Assembly: GCA_963971225.1 (NCBI GenBank)
Contig: OZ020269.1
Coordinates: 19,342,921-19,406,920, forward strand
Direction of reading: 5' to 3'
Length of the DNA stretch: 64,000 nucleotides
Origin: Melieria omissa
Lineage: Eukaryota; Arthropoda; Insecta; Diptera; Ulidiidae
The notes beneath the pieces are model-generated. The model was not told where the DNA came from, made no database searches, and worked only from the letters and a program-made list of their open reading frames with translations. The translations under genes were made by a program, and so were the position numbers. How positions within the stretch are numbered: position 1 is the stretch's first letter; each line of letters begins with the position of its first letter. Below, piece by piece: positions 24,144 through 36,121 of this stretch.

Positions 24144-27100
24144 ATGGATCCCTTCACTCAGGTACAGACAATGCGCCAATGAGGCTTAACTGGGATTAAT
24201 GCGGCAAGTTTGTTCAAATGGATTTCTATTTTGGAATTTTTAGCGAATGCTCGAGAAAGCAGAGCAGCGCAGTCGCGCTCTGGGCATCTGCAGCGCCGGT
24301 AAGTTCCCACTAGCAGAGGGCGGCAATGCAGCAAACGTCAGCAGCGGCACCAGCTTAGCCCCGCCGCCTCAACAGAAGAGTCAAGCCCAGCAACAACAGC
24401 AGCTGGTTCCATTACGCACTGCGTCAGCGTCTGCGCATGCGTCAACGAACACCACCAGCACCAGTAGCGGCAGCAGCCACAGCTTCGGTAGTGGTAGTGG
24501 GAATAAATTGCAAGTGGTGGAGAAGACGCCGTTAGATGGGGGAAGCATGACGTGCAACACGCCGAATAAAGTACTGCGTCAATTCGCGGCAGTGGACAAG
24601 GAGAACGTCGAGATGGGCATTGAGATAAATATCATGACAGACAAGGATGTGGAGGTTGGTGGGCAACAGCAATTAAAAAAAAAACACACACTTAAGCGAT
24701 TCCCACTCTTCTCTGTTGACTTTTAATTGCAGGTGCAAGTTCAAGTGGAAGAACAGGAGGTGACGGACGATGGTGAGCACAGTTGCACTCAAGAAACCAG
24801 TAGTCAGCCGTTGGCCAAAATACGCGACACTTCGCGTAATCGTCTGCAACGGTTGGGCGCGCTTTATGCTAATCCGAACGACCTTTCCTCGCCCATACAC
24901 CGCACCGAGGCTCAATTCCACGCCGGGGAACCTGAACCGGACGGCAGTCCGAAGAGACCCAAGCAGCGCTACGGCAAATTGGTGGCGCTGGCCAACTCCA
25001 TCAACCAGTGGGAAGATGACACTGTGCCGCATCATCATTTGCCTGGCGGTGCGCCGCCACCCAAACCGGAGTTGCCCAGTCGTGTCTCAAAGAAGCCGCC
25101 AGCACCTGCGCCACCGACGCCAACGCCACCGGCGCCGCCTTCACAGGCAAGTAAAAAAGCACCGGCTCCAAAGGCACCGCCAGCTCAGCATGTGGAGCGT
25201 GGCGGTGGCGATGCCGACTGCCTGACCAGCGGCACAAAGCAACTGAAATGGGATCCGAAGGTGATGAATTCGCTGGAAGCGCAGGGTTTTCAGCGACGCG
25301 AATCGTCCACAGTCAAGCTGGCTTATGATTACGCAAAAGAAGAGCAGGAACAGGAACAGCGGGAGCAAGAAGTGCAGCAACAGGCAGAAAAGGCCGCTGG
25401 CGAGAAAAAAGTGAGAAAATTCGTAAGCCCTTTTACCATTCCCAGCAGTGCCAGTACGGCTGGCAATGCGGAAGAGAAGAAGTCAAAGCTGCCAAACGTG
25501 AAGCCGGGTTTAGTGTCCGGACGTGCAGCAGCATTCGAGAGCAAAGCGAGTGCTGCTAGCCAGCCCGTGCAGCGCCCACAAAAAGATCCTACGGAGCTGT
25601 CGTTGAAAGAACGCATGCAGCTATTTGAGAAAAACAAAGGCGAAGCGTTGGTGCCAAAGGCGGCTTTCGGTATGGCGCCTTCTATCAATCAGATACGGCA
25701 TGATGGCGCGGTACGCAAAGAAGAGCCTGCAAAAGGTAAATATCGCTTTAAGCTGGCGTACAATTAGATTTATTAATTTCCCTCATATGTTTACAGTGCC
25801 CACCGTAAACGCAGCGATCATTGTTGTCAAATCGGCGGGTGACAGCAATCTACGTGACAAGGTGGCTGCCTTAGTGGCCAACGCGACGACCATTTCTGAA
25901 AATAAAATTAAAGCGGACATACAGAAACAACGTCAGGAGGATATGCAAATTCTGGCAAATCGCTTCAACAGGCCAAAGGAGCTATTCGCCAAGGACGAGC
26001 AGCTGCCCGAAGCTGTGGTGAAACCCACTATTGCGGTGAAAGCTGGTGCAGTTCGGCCGCCACCACCACCGCCGCCACCGCCAACCTTGCTCACGGCCAC
26101 GTCCAAGCGTCGCTCGCGTAAGTGCTTAACTGCGGCGACTAAAGCACAGCGCTGCTTTGTATGTGAGCATCTAGCGAGACTGAAGGAATTTATTTAGATA
26201 ATGCGATTTGTATTTTAAAAAGCTAAACGTTAGAATTTTCAATTCAGAATCGGAATTTAAGTTAAAGCAATTTGAAATCGAATATATTCAGATATCTAGC
26301 AAGAGTTTCTCGCTGCCAACAGAATGACTTCATAAGTCTTCAATTTGATATTTTAACTGAACAATTTTTGCCTTATAATTGCGGCCTTCTCATCTGTCAG
26401 TAGATTTACGATAATATTTTATCATCTCGCATTTGTAACAATTACTTTTTACTTATTAACCTGGTTTCTATTCCCCGTTTTCATTTCTTAAAAAATAATC
26501 TTATTTCTAACTCTAATCTCGCTTGAAATATGTTCATGTTTAAATGACCATTCACCCTCATTTCAGCTGGCGACGCCATCGAAGATGACGAAAGCAAACG
26601 TGCGCGAAAATCTGCTGCTTCAAATGTTGCCAATGCGCGTCTGTATCCAGCGCTCTCTGATCTAGACTCGAATGACTCGGACACTGACCACTGCGGCACC
26701 ACAGCCACCGTGAGCGGGCGCAGTACTGCCGACGAGCAAGTGAAATTAATGCGCACCCGCCGCAGCAGCGGTGGCGGCGAAATGATAACGAGAGCAACGC
26801 ACGCAGCCAGCGCGGATGTTGACGACGACGAAGACAATGACAGGTGGGCGGAGCGTTTCTACTCCTGTTTGCTATGCTTGCTGTGCATTGAATAGAAATG
26901 CAGGCACCTAAAAAGGATAAAGTTCACACTAACGAGGCGTAAAATAAGCCAAAATCAATAGACAGCAAAAAATACGAATTAAACTGTACAAAAACAAAAA
27001 AATGCTGAAAAGCATAGAAGAGCAAAGACTTGCCTTTCCACAGCGCTGGAATCAGTACTTAAATCCAATCTAAGTTCGCTCTAAGCTTAGCGTGTCCGCA

Positions 27101-30100
27101 GTAGCTTTAATCTAGACCTAAGTTAGGCAGTAGGCACCCAACGAGACTAATCATGCATCATGATCATTTTACTCGTTTACATTGCATCGCATTCATTACT
27201 TTGTGAATAAATTTGTGTGTTTTTGTACAATTTTGCAATTAAAATTCAATTGTGTATTTGCTCTCATTATCGTTACACATATAGTTACATGGAGTCGGTG
27301 GAGATGGAGGCGGAGGAGGAGGCGGACGACGATAGCAGCGTGGGCATTTGCAACGGTAGTTTGGGTCGCGAGATTATGCAGGTGGTTCAGAAGAATGATA
27401 AGCAACAGCGACAACAACAACAAGACAAATTCCGCCAACCGTCACAGCAGCCGAAGCCGGTGAAGGTAAGTAAGCCGCCGTTGCAATTCGTAGGCCACAG
27501 CGGGCGGTCTATGTGCATGGACTGGCAGTTTTGGCTGCCGCTGCTGCATTATTATGTTTTAATTTTCTTCTGTTTTGTTTGGCTCTGTTTGCAATGCGCA
27601 GGAAGTTCATTACGCTGATAAGGATTCGTACTATGGTGGCGGTTGTGGTGACAGTTCAATGAATTCCTCCGAAGCCTCAATGGGGATGGACGACTATCTG
27701 GATGAGGCATTGGAAGACAATGTCGACGATGGCGACGATGACCGTACGCAAGAGAGCGACGATGCCGATGAGAATACCAGCCGCGCATCCAGAGGGGTAT
27801 GGGTCGTCAATTGGTTTTGTTTTTCTTATGTGGCAACTTGTTAATTTTGCAATTGTTTTGTTTTAGAGCAAAGGCACCACCGCTTCCAACAGTTTTTCTT
27901 TCCGCAAGACGCCGAAGAAGTACACCAACTATCAGACCATATCGGAAGAGAGCGACAACTTGCAAACCCCCAACAGCACCAGCACAACCGCCACTTACAC
28001 GCCGCAACCCGTGACATCGCAGCTGAGTGTGAATCAAGAAGACGAGAACATGGTCACGCTGGTGCACACGGTCAGCTTTTATCGTCGCCAACAGCATACA
28101 AATGTGCGTAACTGATTTTTTCGTTTATCCCCTTGAAAGTGCCAACAAATAATAGAAATTCCACATTTTTCCCCCCACAGAGCGCCAGTTCAACGCCTGT
28201 ACGCAAAATTTGTCGTGAGCAGCAAGTTTTGCGGTCCGAAGTGGAAAATGCCGCTTGTGCTGCGCTTAAATTCGGCACACCGTCGCCACGTCATCAGCCC
28301 GAAAACGCTGTCAGCAGCGACATACAGTACTCGGATGAAGAGGGCATTCAGTCGGACTCTGACACCGACGATGCAGAGCACCTGGTGCAGGAGAAGATCA
28401 AGAAGCTGTTGGATGAGGTGTGCAAGCAACAGCAGGTGATTGCGCAGACCAGTCAAGCGTTGAATCTGTGTGCAGCCACAATTGAATTCTCGGGCTCCAC
28501 GGAGTCGGTAGAGGGCGAGCGACACTTGTTGGTGGCAAGTAAGTAATTTTTCGTTCAATTATTTTTACAAAAGCAAGTAGTTACAATCCCCAAAGTTCAG
28601 GTGTAATTAAAAAAACTACCATTACAATTGTTTATTTATTTAAAGTTACAAGCCTCCTCTCTTCGTCCAGTTAAATTTTTGTCTCTTTTTTTTAAAAAAA
28701 AAACTTATTTAATTTTATTTGAACTCTTAAGAATAACATGATCAAAGCAAAACATAAACATGCAAAATTCGGAACATACCAACACTGGCTTAACACTTAC
28801 GAATATTTATATTTGTCGGTTTATTGTCAGTACACGTAACTCTCTCCCTCATCTTAAGTATGCCGGTTGTGACATGTTGACAAAAATGAAGTGAAAAAAG
28901 TATGTAAACGTAAATGTAAATTTGTTTGTTAGCTTATTCCCATCTTCTCGCTCGAGCGCACACCTTTATGATTGGATTTGATGAACGTTAAAAACAATGC
29001 TGTTTCCAATGGAATGTTCCAAATGAATGCAACTTCATTTATTTCAATTTAAATTTTGAAAAGTGCATGTCTGTTATATCAAAGGATATTGTATCATGTC
29101 TGGATAGCGAGATGTGAGAGCCCCTTAACACGTTGAACCCGGCGCCAAATTTGCTGTCTTTTCCGTTCTACCGGCAGCCGGCGAGCGATACAATGTTGTA
29201 GGGTATCGCCAAGAGATAAGGAATTCTTCTTCTTATTTAGAATGTTTCAATAAATTTTATTAAAACTACATTTGATCACATTTTATTGAGACTATATTTA
29301 TTTTTTAACTTTAATACTGTTGGTCCCACGAACCGACACCAGTCAAACGAAAATTCTAGTGCTGGTCCTCAGGGACCAGCGCCGGCCACATGGAAAGCTC
29401 ACTACCGGTCCCCAGGAACCAGCGCCGGGCCCAAAGTGTTAATCAAATAAATATATAAAAAAAGTTAATAGTCATTCCGTGCTAGTCCCTTATTCCGTGC
29501 TATCCTGGCAGGCAAAGTTTAATGTGGAAAAATAGGATAATGTAAGCACAACTGCTTTTAATCAATTTTCGCTTTCTAATCTCATCTATCTGAAAAGTTG
29601 TATTGATAGCGCATTTTTTAAAATAAAATGTATTAAGGCATTAGCAAAGATTTCTTAAGACTTTAAACATTTATGTTTTAGTGCAAATCTGCTTTTTAAT
29701 GAACAATCTTGTAGCTTATGGTTTTTTTTCCTATTCTCTGACTTCATAAAACGGGTTTTGTTGATGAATTACAATCAAATTGTGACTTTTAAATTAGCTT
29801 GACCACCTCAACGCAGACTTATTCGTTTCTCTGGATTGTGCTCAAGAAAATAAAACACACTAAAATTCTCTAACTCAGCTTAAACTAGCAGTCACTTTAT
29901 TCACAATTCTACAAATTTTCAAATAACTTCCACCCTTGTTATTCATTGCACTACCTCGTGTTGCACCGCTGCTTGCTTGTACCAAACTCTCCCCTCTGCG
30001 CTGTACCCGGCTGCCTTTTATACTTCTTTGCTTGTCGGTAGGTCGTTCTCACACATTTGGCTCAAAATGTCCAGTATCATCGCGAGTGATGTTTGTGAAT

Positions 30101-33100
30101 GTTCTAGCGAAATCACGCTCGTATTCTATCATAATTTGCCTTGCTTGCAAACAGCCCAGCAACAGCGAGCATCGAATCGAATCAGGATCACTTCATATCT
30201 CATATGCGCCTAATTACGTGCGTAGAACGGAATTGGGAACAAATGAAATAAAAATATGCAAAATCTTAACATTAAGTTAATAGGTAATATTACAAATGTC
30301 CATGAAATTCAATACTAAAAAATAAGTAAATCTGAAAATTTGGATAATGTGCCTAAAATAGGGTCAAATGGCTGAATATAGAAAATTTTAAAATTTTTTC
30401 AAATCGCTATTTCAACAAAGTTTTGCAGATACAGCATTATTTTATATTATACTATTATATATTATATTATTTATTATTATTTACCTATTTCAAAGCATAC
30501 AATTTCGTTATATTTACGCTATTTAAATTTCTTGAAAGTTTTGTAACAAAGAAAGGTATTGCACGGTATTGGGCCCACTTTTTATGCATGTTCCTAATTC
30601 TGTTCTTTATGCTGTAATTAGGAAAAAGGAATATATTGCTTAATACTTACTTTACATCTGCTAGTAGAGAGAGTGTAATGTCGCGATGATAGCCAACATA
30701 GAAAGAGCGACCGGCCTGTTGCTAAATTAAGTGCGACTAAATTAGCATTCTTAAAAGATATCGAAATCTTCCTACTGTATATGTCCATGGATGAGACCAA
30801 ACTGCTTTATGGAGACTTCAATGATCTCGTCGGACGAACGAATGAAGTGTACGAATCAACTCCGGGGGGAGTGGGGGCTATGCATTATTGGTAGTTGCAT
30901 TGCATTAGAATCTAATGGACTTCGAGTAAGCCACAAGTCTTCTTGGCCATTGAGTTCTGGTCCATTAAGATAGTTGAAAACTTCAAGCATTGACGGTAAG
31001 AGACAACGCGGTGGGAAGAAAGTATACTCTATCACTATGATAGGTGTGGCGTATCAGATGGGCAAAGCCATTTCTACACGGCTTATTTTTCCCTCCAATG
31101 AAACACAAAATAATTTCTTATCAACATTCAAATTCAATTTATTCAGTCTATGATATTTAGTATTTTTACATACTAAGTGTACAACATCGATAGAAAAGAC
31201 ATCTATCGTAGAACTGATTTGCTAGTTCAGTGTCACCTGGGCATGGGGCATGGAAAATCTTAAAAAGCCTATGTTTGTCACAATGACAGGCTGAATGGTC
31301 TAAACATTTATCACAGTTTATCTCTGCCATTATAGTGGGCGGGGCAGGAAGGCGTAGTGGGTGGGCGTCGTCAAGATTATGTAGCCGAATTATTAGTACT
31401 AATTTACAGACATGTACAGTCACTTTGTACATGACTGTACATGTACTTTGTACATGACTGTACATGTCGCCCCTGGCCGATTCTTTATAGCAGGGGCGGA
31501 TTCAGAAAAATATTTTGGGGGGGGTTTCAAAAAGTAATTCTTTAATATTCATCAACTCCAAAAAATGCTTTTAATTTGTATGTAGTTTTCCCGGTCTCGA
31601 TAGTCCAGCGGGTAGCGCGCTGGCCTCTCATACCGAGCGCCCCAGGTTCGAAACACGCTCATCTAATTCTAAGTAGCACAACACTGAAATTTAGTACCCC
31701 GTCGTCCCATAGATGAGTCATTCCCCTGGTAAGATTTAATGGGCGTTGGACAAGGGGCGTGGCACTTTTTTTGTGACCCAATTATTCCGCTGAACTATAA
31801 GTCGCAGAGCAATGAAACTTAGTACGAACCTACCATATTTTCATATATTTCGACAGAGGAAATGGGGAAAGTATTGGACGAGGGGGCGTGGCACCACACA
31901 TACGAGCCAGATCTTAATAATGGATTATCTTCCAAATTGTAAGTTGTACAACACTGAAATATAGTACCCCGTCGTCTCATAGATGAATCATTCTAATGAT
32001 TAGATTTGATGGGCGTTGGACAAGGGGCGTGGCACATTTTTTGTGACTCAAATATTTTGCTGAACTATAAGTCGCTCAGCAATGAAACATAGTACGAACC
32101 TACAATTTTCTCTTTCGACAGAGGGCATTGAATAAGGGGCAGGTATTGAATAAAAGGGCATGGCACCGATCGTATGATTTAAATCCGGTTCAAGCGCAGT
32201 CCATTTCTTTACTGAAACTTAGCAGCAACATTGCTTTTTTTGTGGGCCTCGATTGCGTTAATCAGTAGCTCCTCCTCTTCCTTTAGTTGGTTTTCTTCGT
32301 CAATTTGCATCGCCATAGATTCGCCATCTTGCGTATTTCATTATAAAAAACCAACAAATGTCGTGCGAGACAAAGTTCGCGGGGTCAGCTAGTTTATTAT
32401 ATAATTTACAAATCCATTGCAACATATTTATATTTTACAATTCTTAAAGGTAGAACAAAATTTTAATTATTGTAAAACACTTGTAATTATGGTGCAACAT
32501 CTTTTGACAGGGCTACAATAATTCGCTGTTGTTTTTATTAAGATAAAAACCTTAACATGCCGGAATATGTTGCATTCACCTTAGACGATAATTTATAATT
32601 TCTGTTTGCAGCGCATCGTCGTCAGGCGTGTCTCGACGAAGTGCAGCGTTTGCGCGTGGAGAAGAGTTTACGTCCTCTGGGCGCGCCGCGTGAAAAGGGG
32701 CGCCTAACTGTAAAGGAGATTACAGTGCCGCTACGTCAGGATTACATACGCAAATTGGCCGCGGACACAATTTCGGGCCATCATCTGGTCTGCCTTCTCA
32801 AATATAATGAGCACGTGTTGGCCACAAAAACAGTGCCCACTCTGCCCGGCCTACTGGCGGTGAAGTTTCCCGATGTGCTGCAAATGAACAACGTACATGC
32901 GGACTTTAGGGTGAGTTGCTATTGTCCGCTAAGTCGAGAATGCTTTGTAACGTAACGCAATTTAGATCACATTGGAAATTTACGGCATGACGGCACAGCG
33001 TGAGGTGCTGCCACACGAGGTCAAGTATCATATCAACCTAAACAAAAAGTCGGGCATTAAGACGCCCAAGAAGAAGGGCAGCGAGAACCGGCTGGTTATG

Positions 33101-33783
33101 CCGCCGGTGCAGAGTCCCGCCGGCCCGAATGTGGTGCGCACGCCTGCACTGGTACAGTACGGTTTTGCAATATTCTCGTTGCGAGAAATACAGCGCACCT
33201 CGTGGACACTGACGCAGGTGAATTTAAAACACATGAACGCACGCATTTTTGGCCTCTTAAACTCACATTCACTGTTTATCTTTTGTGTACATTTTCGTCG
33301 CTTCTACATGTGTAGGTGTTGGGTGTGAGTCCGCTCGAGGGTGTTGTGCACATGAAAGTCAATTGCGAGCTGTCGGTTTCGGTCGAATACAAGGGCTTCC
33401 TTACCATGTTCGAGGACATTTCCGGCTTTGGTGCATGGCATCGGCGCTGGTGCCATCTGAATGGCACCGTACTGAACTACTGGAAGTATCCGGATGACGA
33501 GAAGAAAAAAGCGCCCATGGGCTCGCTTGATTTATACGCTTGCATTACACAGAAGGTGACCATTGCACCGCGTGACATTTGTGCGCGCCTCAATACGATG
33601 CTGCTGGAGTGCCAGCGTGCCGCCAGGGATGATGACATCGAATCCTTAATCATTGTGCCAAACGGACACACCACAATTGTGCGGCATCTGCTGTCCGCCG
33701 ATACGAAGGAAGAGCGCGAACAGTGGAGCGCGTACTTCAACAAAGCGTTGACACTGCTGCGTGCCTGGGGGCCACCACAATAA
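24144..33783 (+). CDS. scra: Anillin (scraps), complete, 12 exons, 1339 aa
   Basis: Exons are 24144-24161, 24244-24654, 24733-25735, 25797-26117, 26567-26843, 27285-27465, 27602-27796, 27867-28103, 28181-28538, 32612-32910, 32966-33217 and 33316-33783; all phases agree. Anillin scaffolds actin, myosin II, septins and RhoA at the contractile ring. The start MDPFTQRMLEKAEQR is the conserved anillin N-terminus, with MDPFTQ on its own 18-nt exon. The N-terminal two thirds are disordered, with proline tracts near residues 263 and 565 and acidic Ser/Asp clusters around exons 5-9. The anillin homology region spans about 1001-1205 (HRRQACLDEVQRLRVEKSL, EIYGMTAQREVLPHEVKYHI). The PH domain spans about 1210-1330 (FEDISGFGAWHRRWCHLNG, VLNYWKYPDDE). 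Drosophila anillin is slightly shorter. The exon 2 donor (GAG/GTTGGT) is weak. Intron 9 (4.07 kb) holds transposons. Confidence 0.96.
29125..29442. mobile_element. TTAA-flanked MITE in anillin intron 9 (318 bp)
   Basis: Left TTAACACGTTGAACCCGGCGCC pairs imperfectly with a right end reading GGCGCCGGGCCCAAAGTGTTAA. TTAA bounds both sides. The interior carries two related GGTCC..GGAACCAGCGCCGG motifs. It is non-coding. Confidence 0.65.
31408..31466. repeat. Tandem palindromic ACATGACTGTACATGTACTT repeats
   Basis: The unit TTTGTACATGACTGTACATG occurs in two to three imperfect head-to-tail copies and is itself self-complementary (CATGTACAGTCATGTAC-like). Confidence 0.6.
31592..31662 (+). repeat. 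tRNA-derived head (SINE or tRNA pseudogene)
   Basis: GGTCTCGATAGTCCAGCGGG has the spacing of a tRNA 5' half with an A box, and GGTTCGAAAC at the right distance matches a B box. The stem ends do not pair well, so it is more likely a SINE head or relic than a functional tRNA. Confidence 0.4.
31665..32392 (+). mobile_element. Helitron-type 3' end with 270-bp tandem repeats
   Basis: Two copies of a 270-bp unit are visible: GTACCCCGTCGTC at 31694 and 31964, and GCAATGAAAC.TAGTACGAAC in each. The stretch ends GGGGTCAGCTAG followed by T, preceded by a small GCGA/TCGC hairpin. A hairpin plus CTAG-T is the signature of Helitron 3' termini. No Rep/helicase ORF is present, so it is non-autonomous. The 5' TC end was not located; the left limit is approximate. 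Confidence 0.55.
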
Positions 33784-34288
33784 GTGTACAATTTTTCGTT
33801 TGTTTGTAGAGAAAGTGCAAGTGGACAGACATTGCGTTTCATTGGTATTGCAAGTACCATTCTTGTTAGCGGAAAACGCTATGCATCGCGTTTATGCTTT
33901 TGTGGCTTCCGGTTAAATTTTTTTAAGCTTTTATTGCAGTTTTTGCACTCAAGTTTATATTTTTTAAATTTTTTTTTGCACCTTCCACTCGTATGCTCGT
34001 ACGAGCACATGTCGAATTCGAATATTTGTATCGTGTTTTATGGAGCAGAAGAGTTCGAGCAGCATTTAAGGAATATTTTCTGTAGTTTCGCATGCAGCAA
34101 TCGTCAGTTGCAGTTCTTACATTTGTTTGTATTTGAAATTTGAATGTCTTTTGTCGGCAGTGTCGCTTTGCATAATTTTTAACGTATTAATCGTATTTGC
34201 TAATTTAGTTTTATGTTTTACGCAAAACATACGCATACGTATAATTAATATATTCGAAAATGTTTTATAATTTTTCGCATACAATAAC

Positions 34289-34294
34289 AATAAA
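34289..34294 (+). terminator. Candidate polyadenylation signal of anillin
   Basis: AATAAA lies about 505 bp after the anillin stop. The sequence between is AT-rich and non-coding. Confidence 0.45.
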
Positions 34295-34654
34295 ATGTAA
34301 ATTAAACTAAAACAAAAAAAGAGTTTAGTTGGGCTTGATGTGAGATCTGGAGATTGCAATTTAAAAGAGCAGATTTTTTTTTGTAGCCATGCCCCATAAG
34401 GATATCTGATTGATTGCACTTTTTCAAGTGACAAAAAGGCAAGGCTCATCGCCATGGGCAAAGAAGAGTTTCGAGTACACCATTGGTGCCGAATATTCTT
34501 ACCAAAGCATTCAGCAGGCCGCACGTTGTGTACTCCGATATGGGAAACGTTGTTTCAACGCCGAACTCAACGTCCACAGGTAGGTAGCTGGTCATGAAGA
34601 AGCTGCAATTAGTGCGAGTTCCAAAGTGGCTGCTATACAGTTTTATATTCCGAG

Positions 34655-35135
34655 CAGTGTTTGAATTGCTGACTACAAAATAGCAAATTTCACGAGTTTC
34701 TGCTCTGCTCCACGATTATTTGCTACAATGAAAATGAACTAGCAGGGGCCAGAGCACGAAAACGAAATGCAAGCAATAACAGCTCCCAAAATTAGTTGCA
34801 AAAGAGTCAAAGTAGCATTGCTCGGGTACTTCTTTTGTACTACAAAAGTAGCCGCAAAAGAGCCAGCGCAGAGTCAGTGCTCGACTCCTGACTACCTAAC
34901 ATGAAGTAGCAGAGCAATAGCAGGTAGCCGCATTTCAGAAACGAACGGCTACTACTGAGAGCCGTAGCATTTCATTTCAGAAAACGGCTACGACTACGGA
35001 GTCGCTCGTGTTGCTACCGCGGCTCCGTAGCAGAGTAGAGTGCTTGCATTTCGTTTTAGTGATCCGGCTCCTGCTACTGCTACTTCATTTTCGGTAGCAG
35101 AAGTCGGGAGTCCAAAAGAGCAGAGCATTTTCAAA
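34655..35135. repeat. Self-complementary repeat with CTACGGCT/AGCCGTAG motifs
   Basis: AGCCGTAG, GGCTACGACTACGGAG and reversed forms recur, and CAGTGTTTGAATTGCT at the left loosely mirrors the right end. The outer CAGTG..TTTGAA is hAT-like, but I found no matching 8-bp duplication. Confidence 0.35.
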
Positions 35136-35626
35136 CCCCGATTCTGAGCAATACTCACCCCAATACTGATGCAGTCAGGCAGGCAAGGAAGGAAGGAAGG
35201 ATTGTCCAAAGTGTATGTGAATAACTATCGACATGGCGATCGCAGTGAACGCATAAAAGAACAAACATGTTTCTCTGCAAAAAAGAAATGAAATCAATGT
35301 TAATAACTTCACAGTTAAGGTATTGGGGACAATCGTCTTACTTAAATTTGTGCGTTGCGTCCAAAATTAGACCGGCTTTTATGGAGTCCAACATTGCTAC
35401 ACCCAACTGAAATAGCACAAGCGAAGTTGCGGTTCATGCACAACCTGTGGAGCAAACGGACAGTTGGTATGTTAATGCAAATACATTAAAGCAAGAATGC
35501 TCAATGCTGTGGCAAAATAGTCGGCAAGTGGTAACCACCACTTTTCGAATAGTCAATTAATTACGGAAATGAAAAAAGAAAATCCAAATCAATTATTATT
35601 ATTCATTCAGCATTTTCTTAGAGAGT

Positions 35627-35638
35627 TTAATTCTAGGT
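35627..35638. repeat. 12-bp target-site duplication, left copy
   Basis: TTAATTCTAGGT here is repeated exactly at 41179-41190, flanking the non-LTR element. This fixes the insertion borders. Confidence 0.9.
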
Positions 35639-36121
35639 GGGGGATCAGGGTTTGGATCCACAAGGCAAAGCACCTGACTGCACGGATGTAGACGTGGTCC
35701 ACATCTTCGGCTGCGATCCTTGTGGGTACCAGGCCAAGTGGACTCAACGCCTTCACGAAGGTTGCTTCTGGTGACCGGGCGGTCCCCGGGCGGCTGTTGA
35801 AGCTTGTCTTCTCAGCTGGCGAAGTTTGAGCTGCGGAAATCCAGGAGCGTCTGACCCACAGTGGGCGGCTCCCTGGTCAGCGTCTGATCTCCATGTTAGG
35901 AGCGGCTGTTTCTTATCATCTTTTGGTGGCGTGATAGATGTCAAAGAAACGCCACAGGGGAAGGCGACCCCCTTCATCAAAACCATTCTGGAGGGCTCCC
36001 ATAAGGACTCTTTTACGGTGCAGGGAGTCGGATCCCCAGTACCGGCGGTAGACAGTGGGCGAGCGGGCTGTCTGGCGTCGTCATCCAACGACCGCGAGGC
36101 TGTGCAGCGGGACCCCAGGCT

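Noticed and set aside
25001..25688. Minus-strand ORFs within anillin exon 3
   Set aside because: Shadows of the anillin coding frame.
31166..31465. 99-aa minus-strand ORF in anillin intron 9
   Set aside because: Its N-terminal part translates the palindromic ACATG repeats. The Cys/His-containing rest resembles no domain I can name, so no gene is called.
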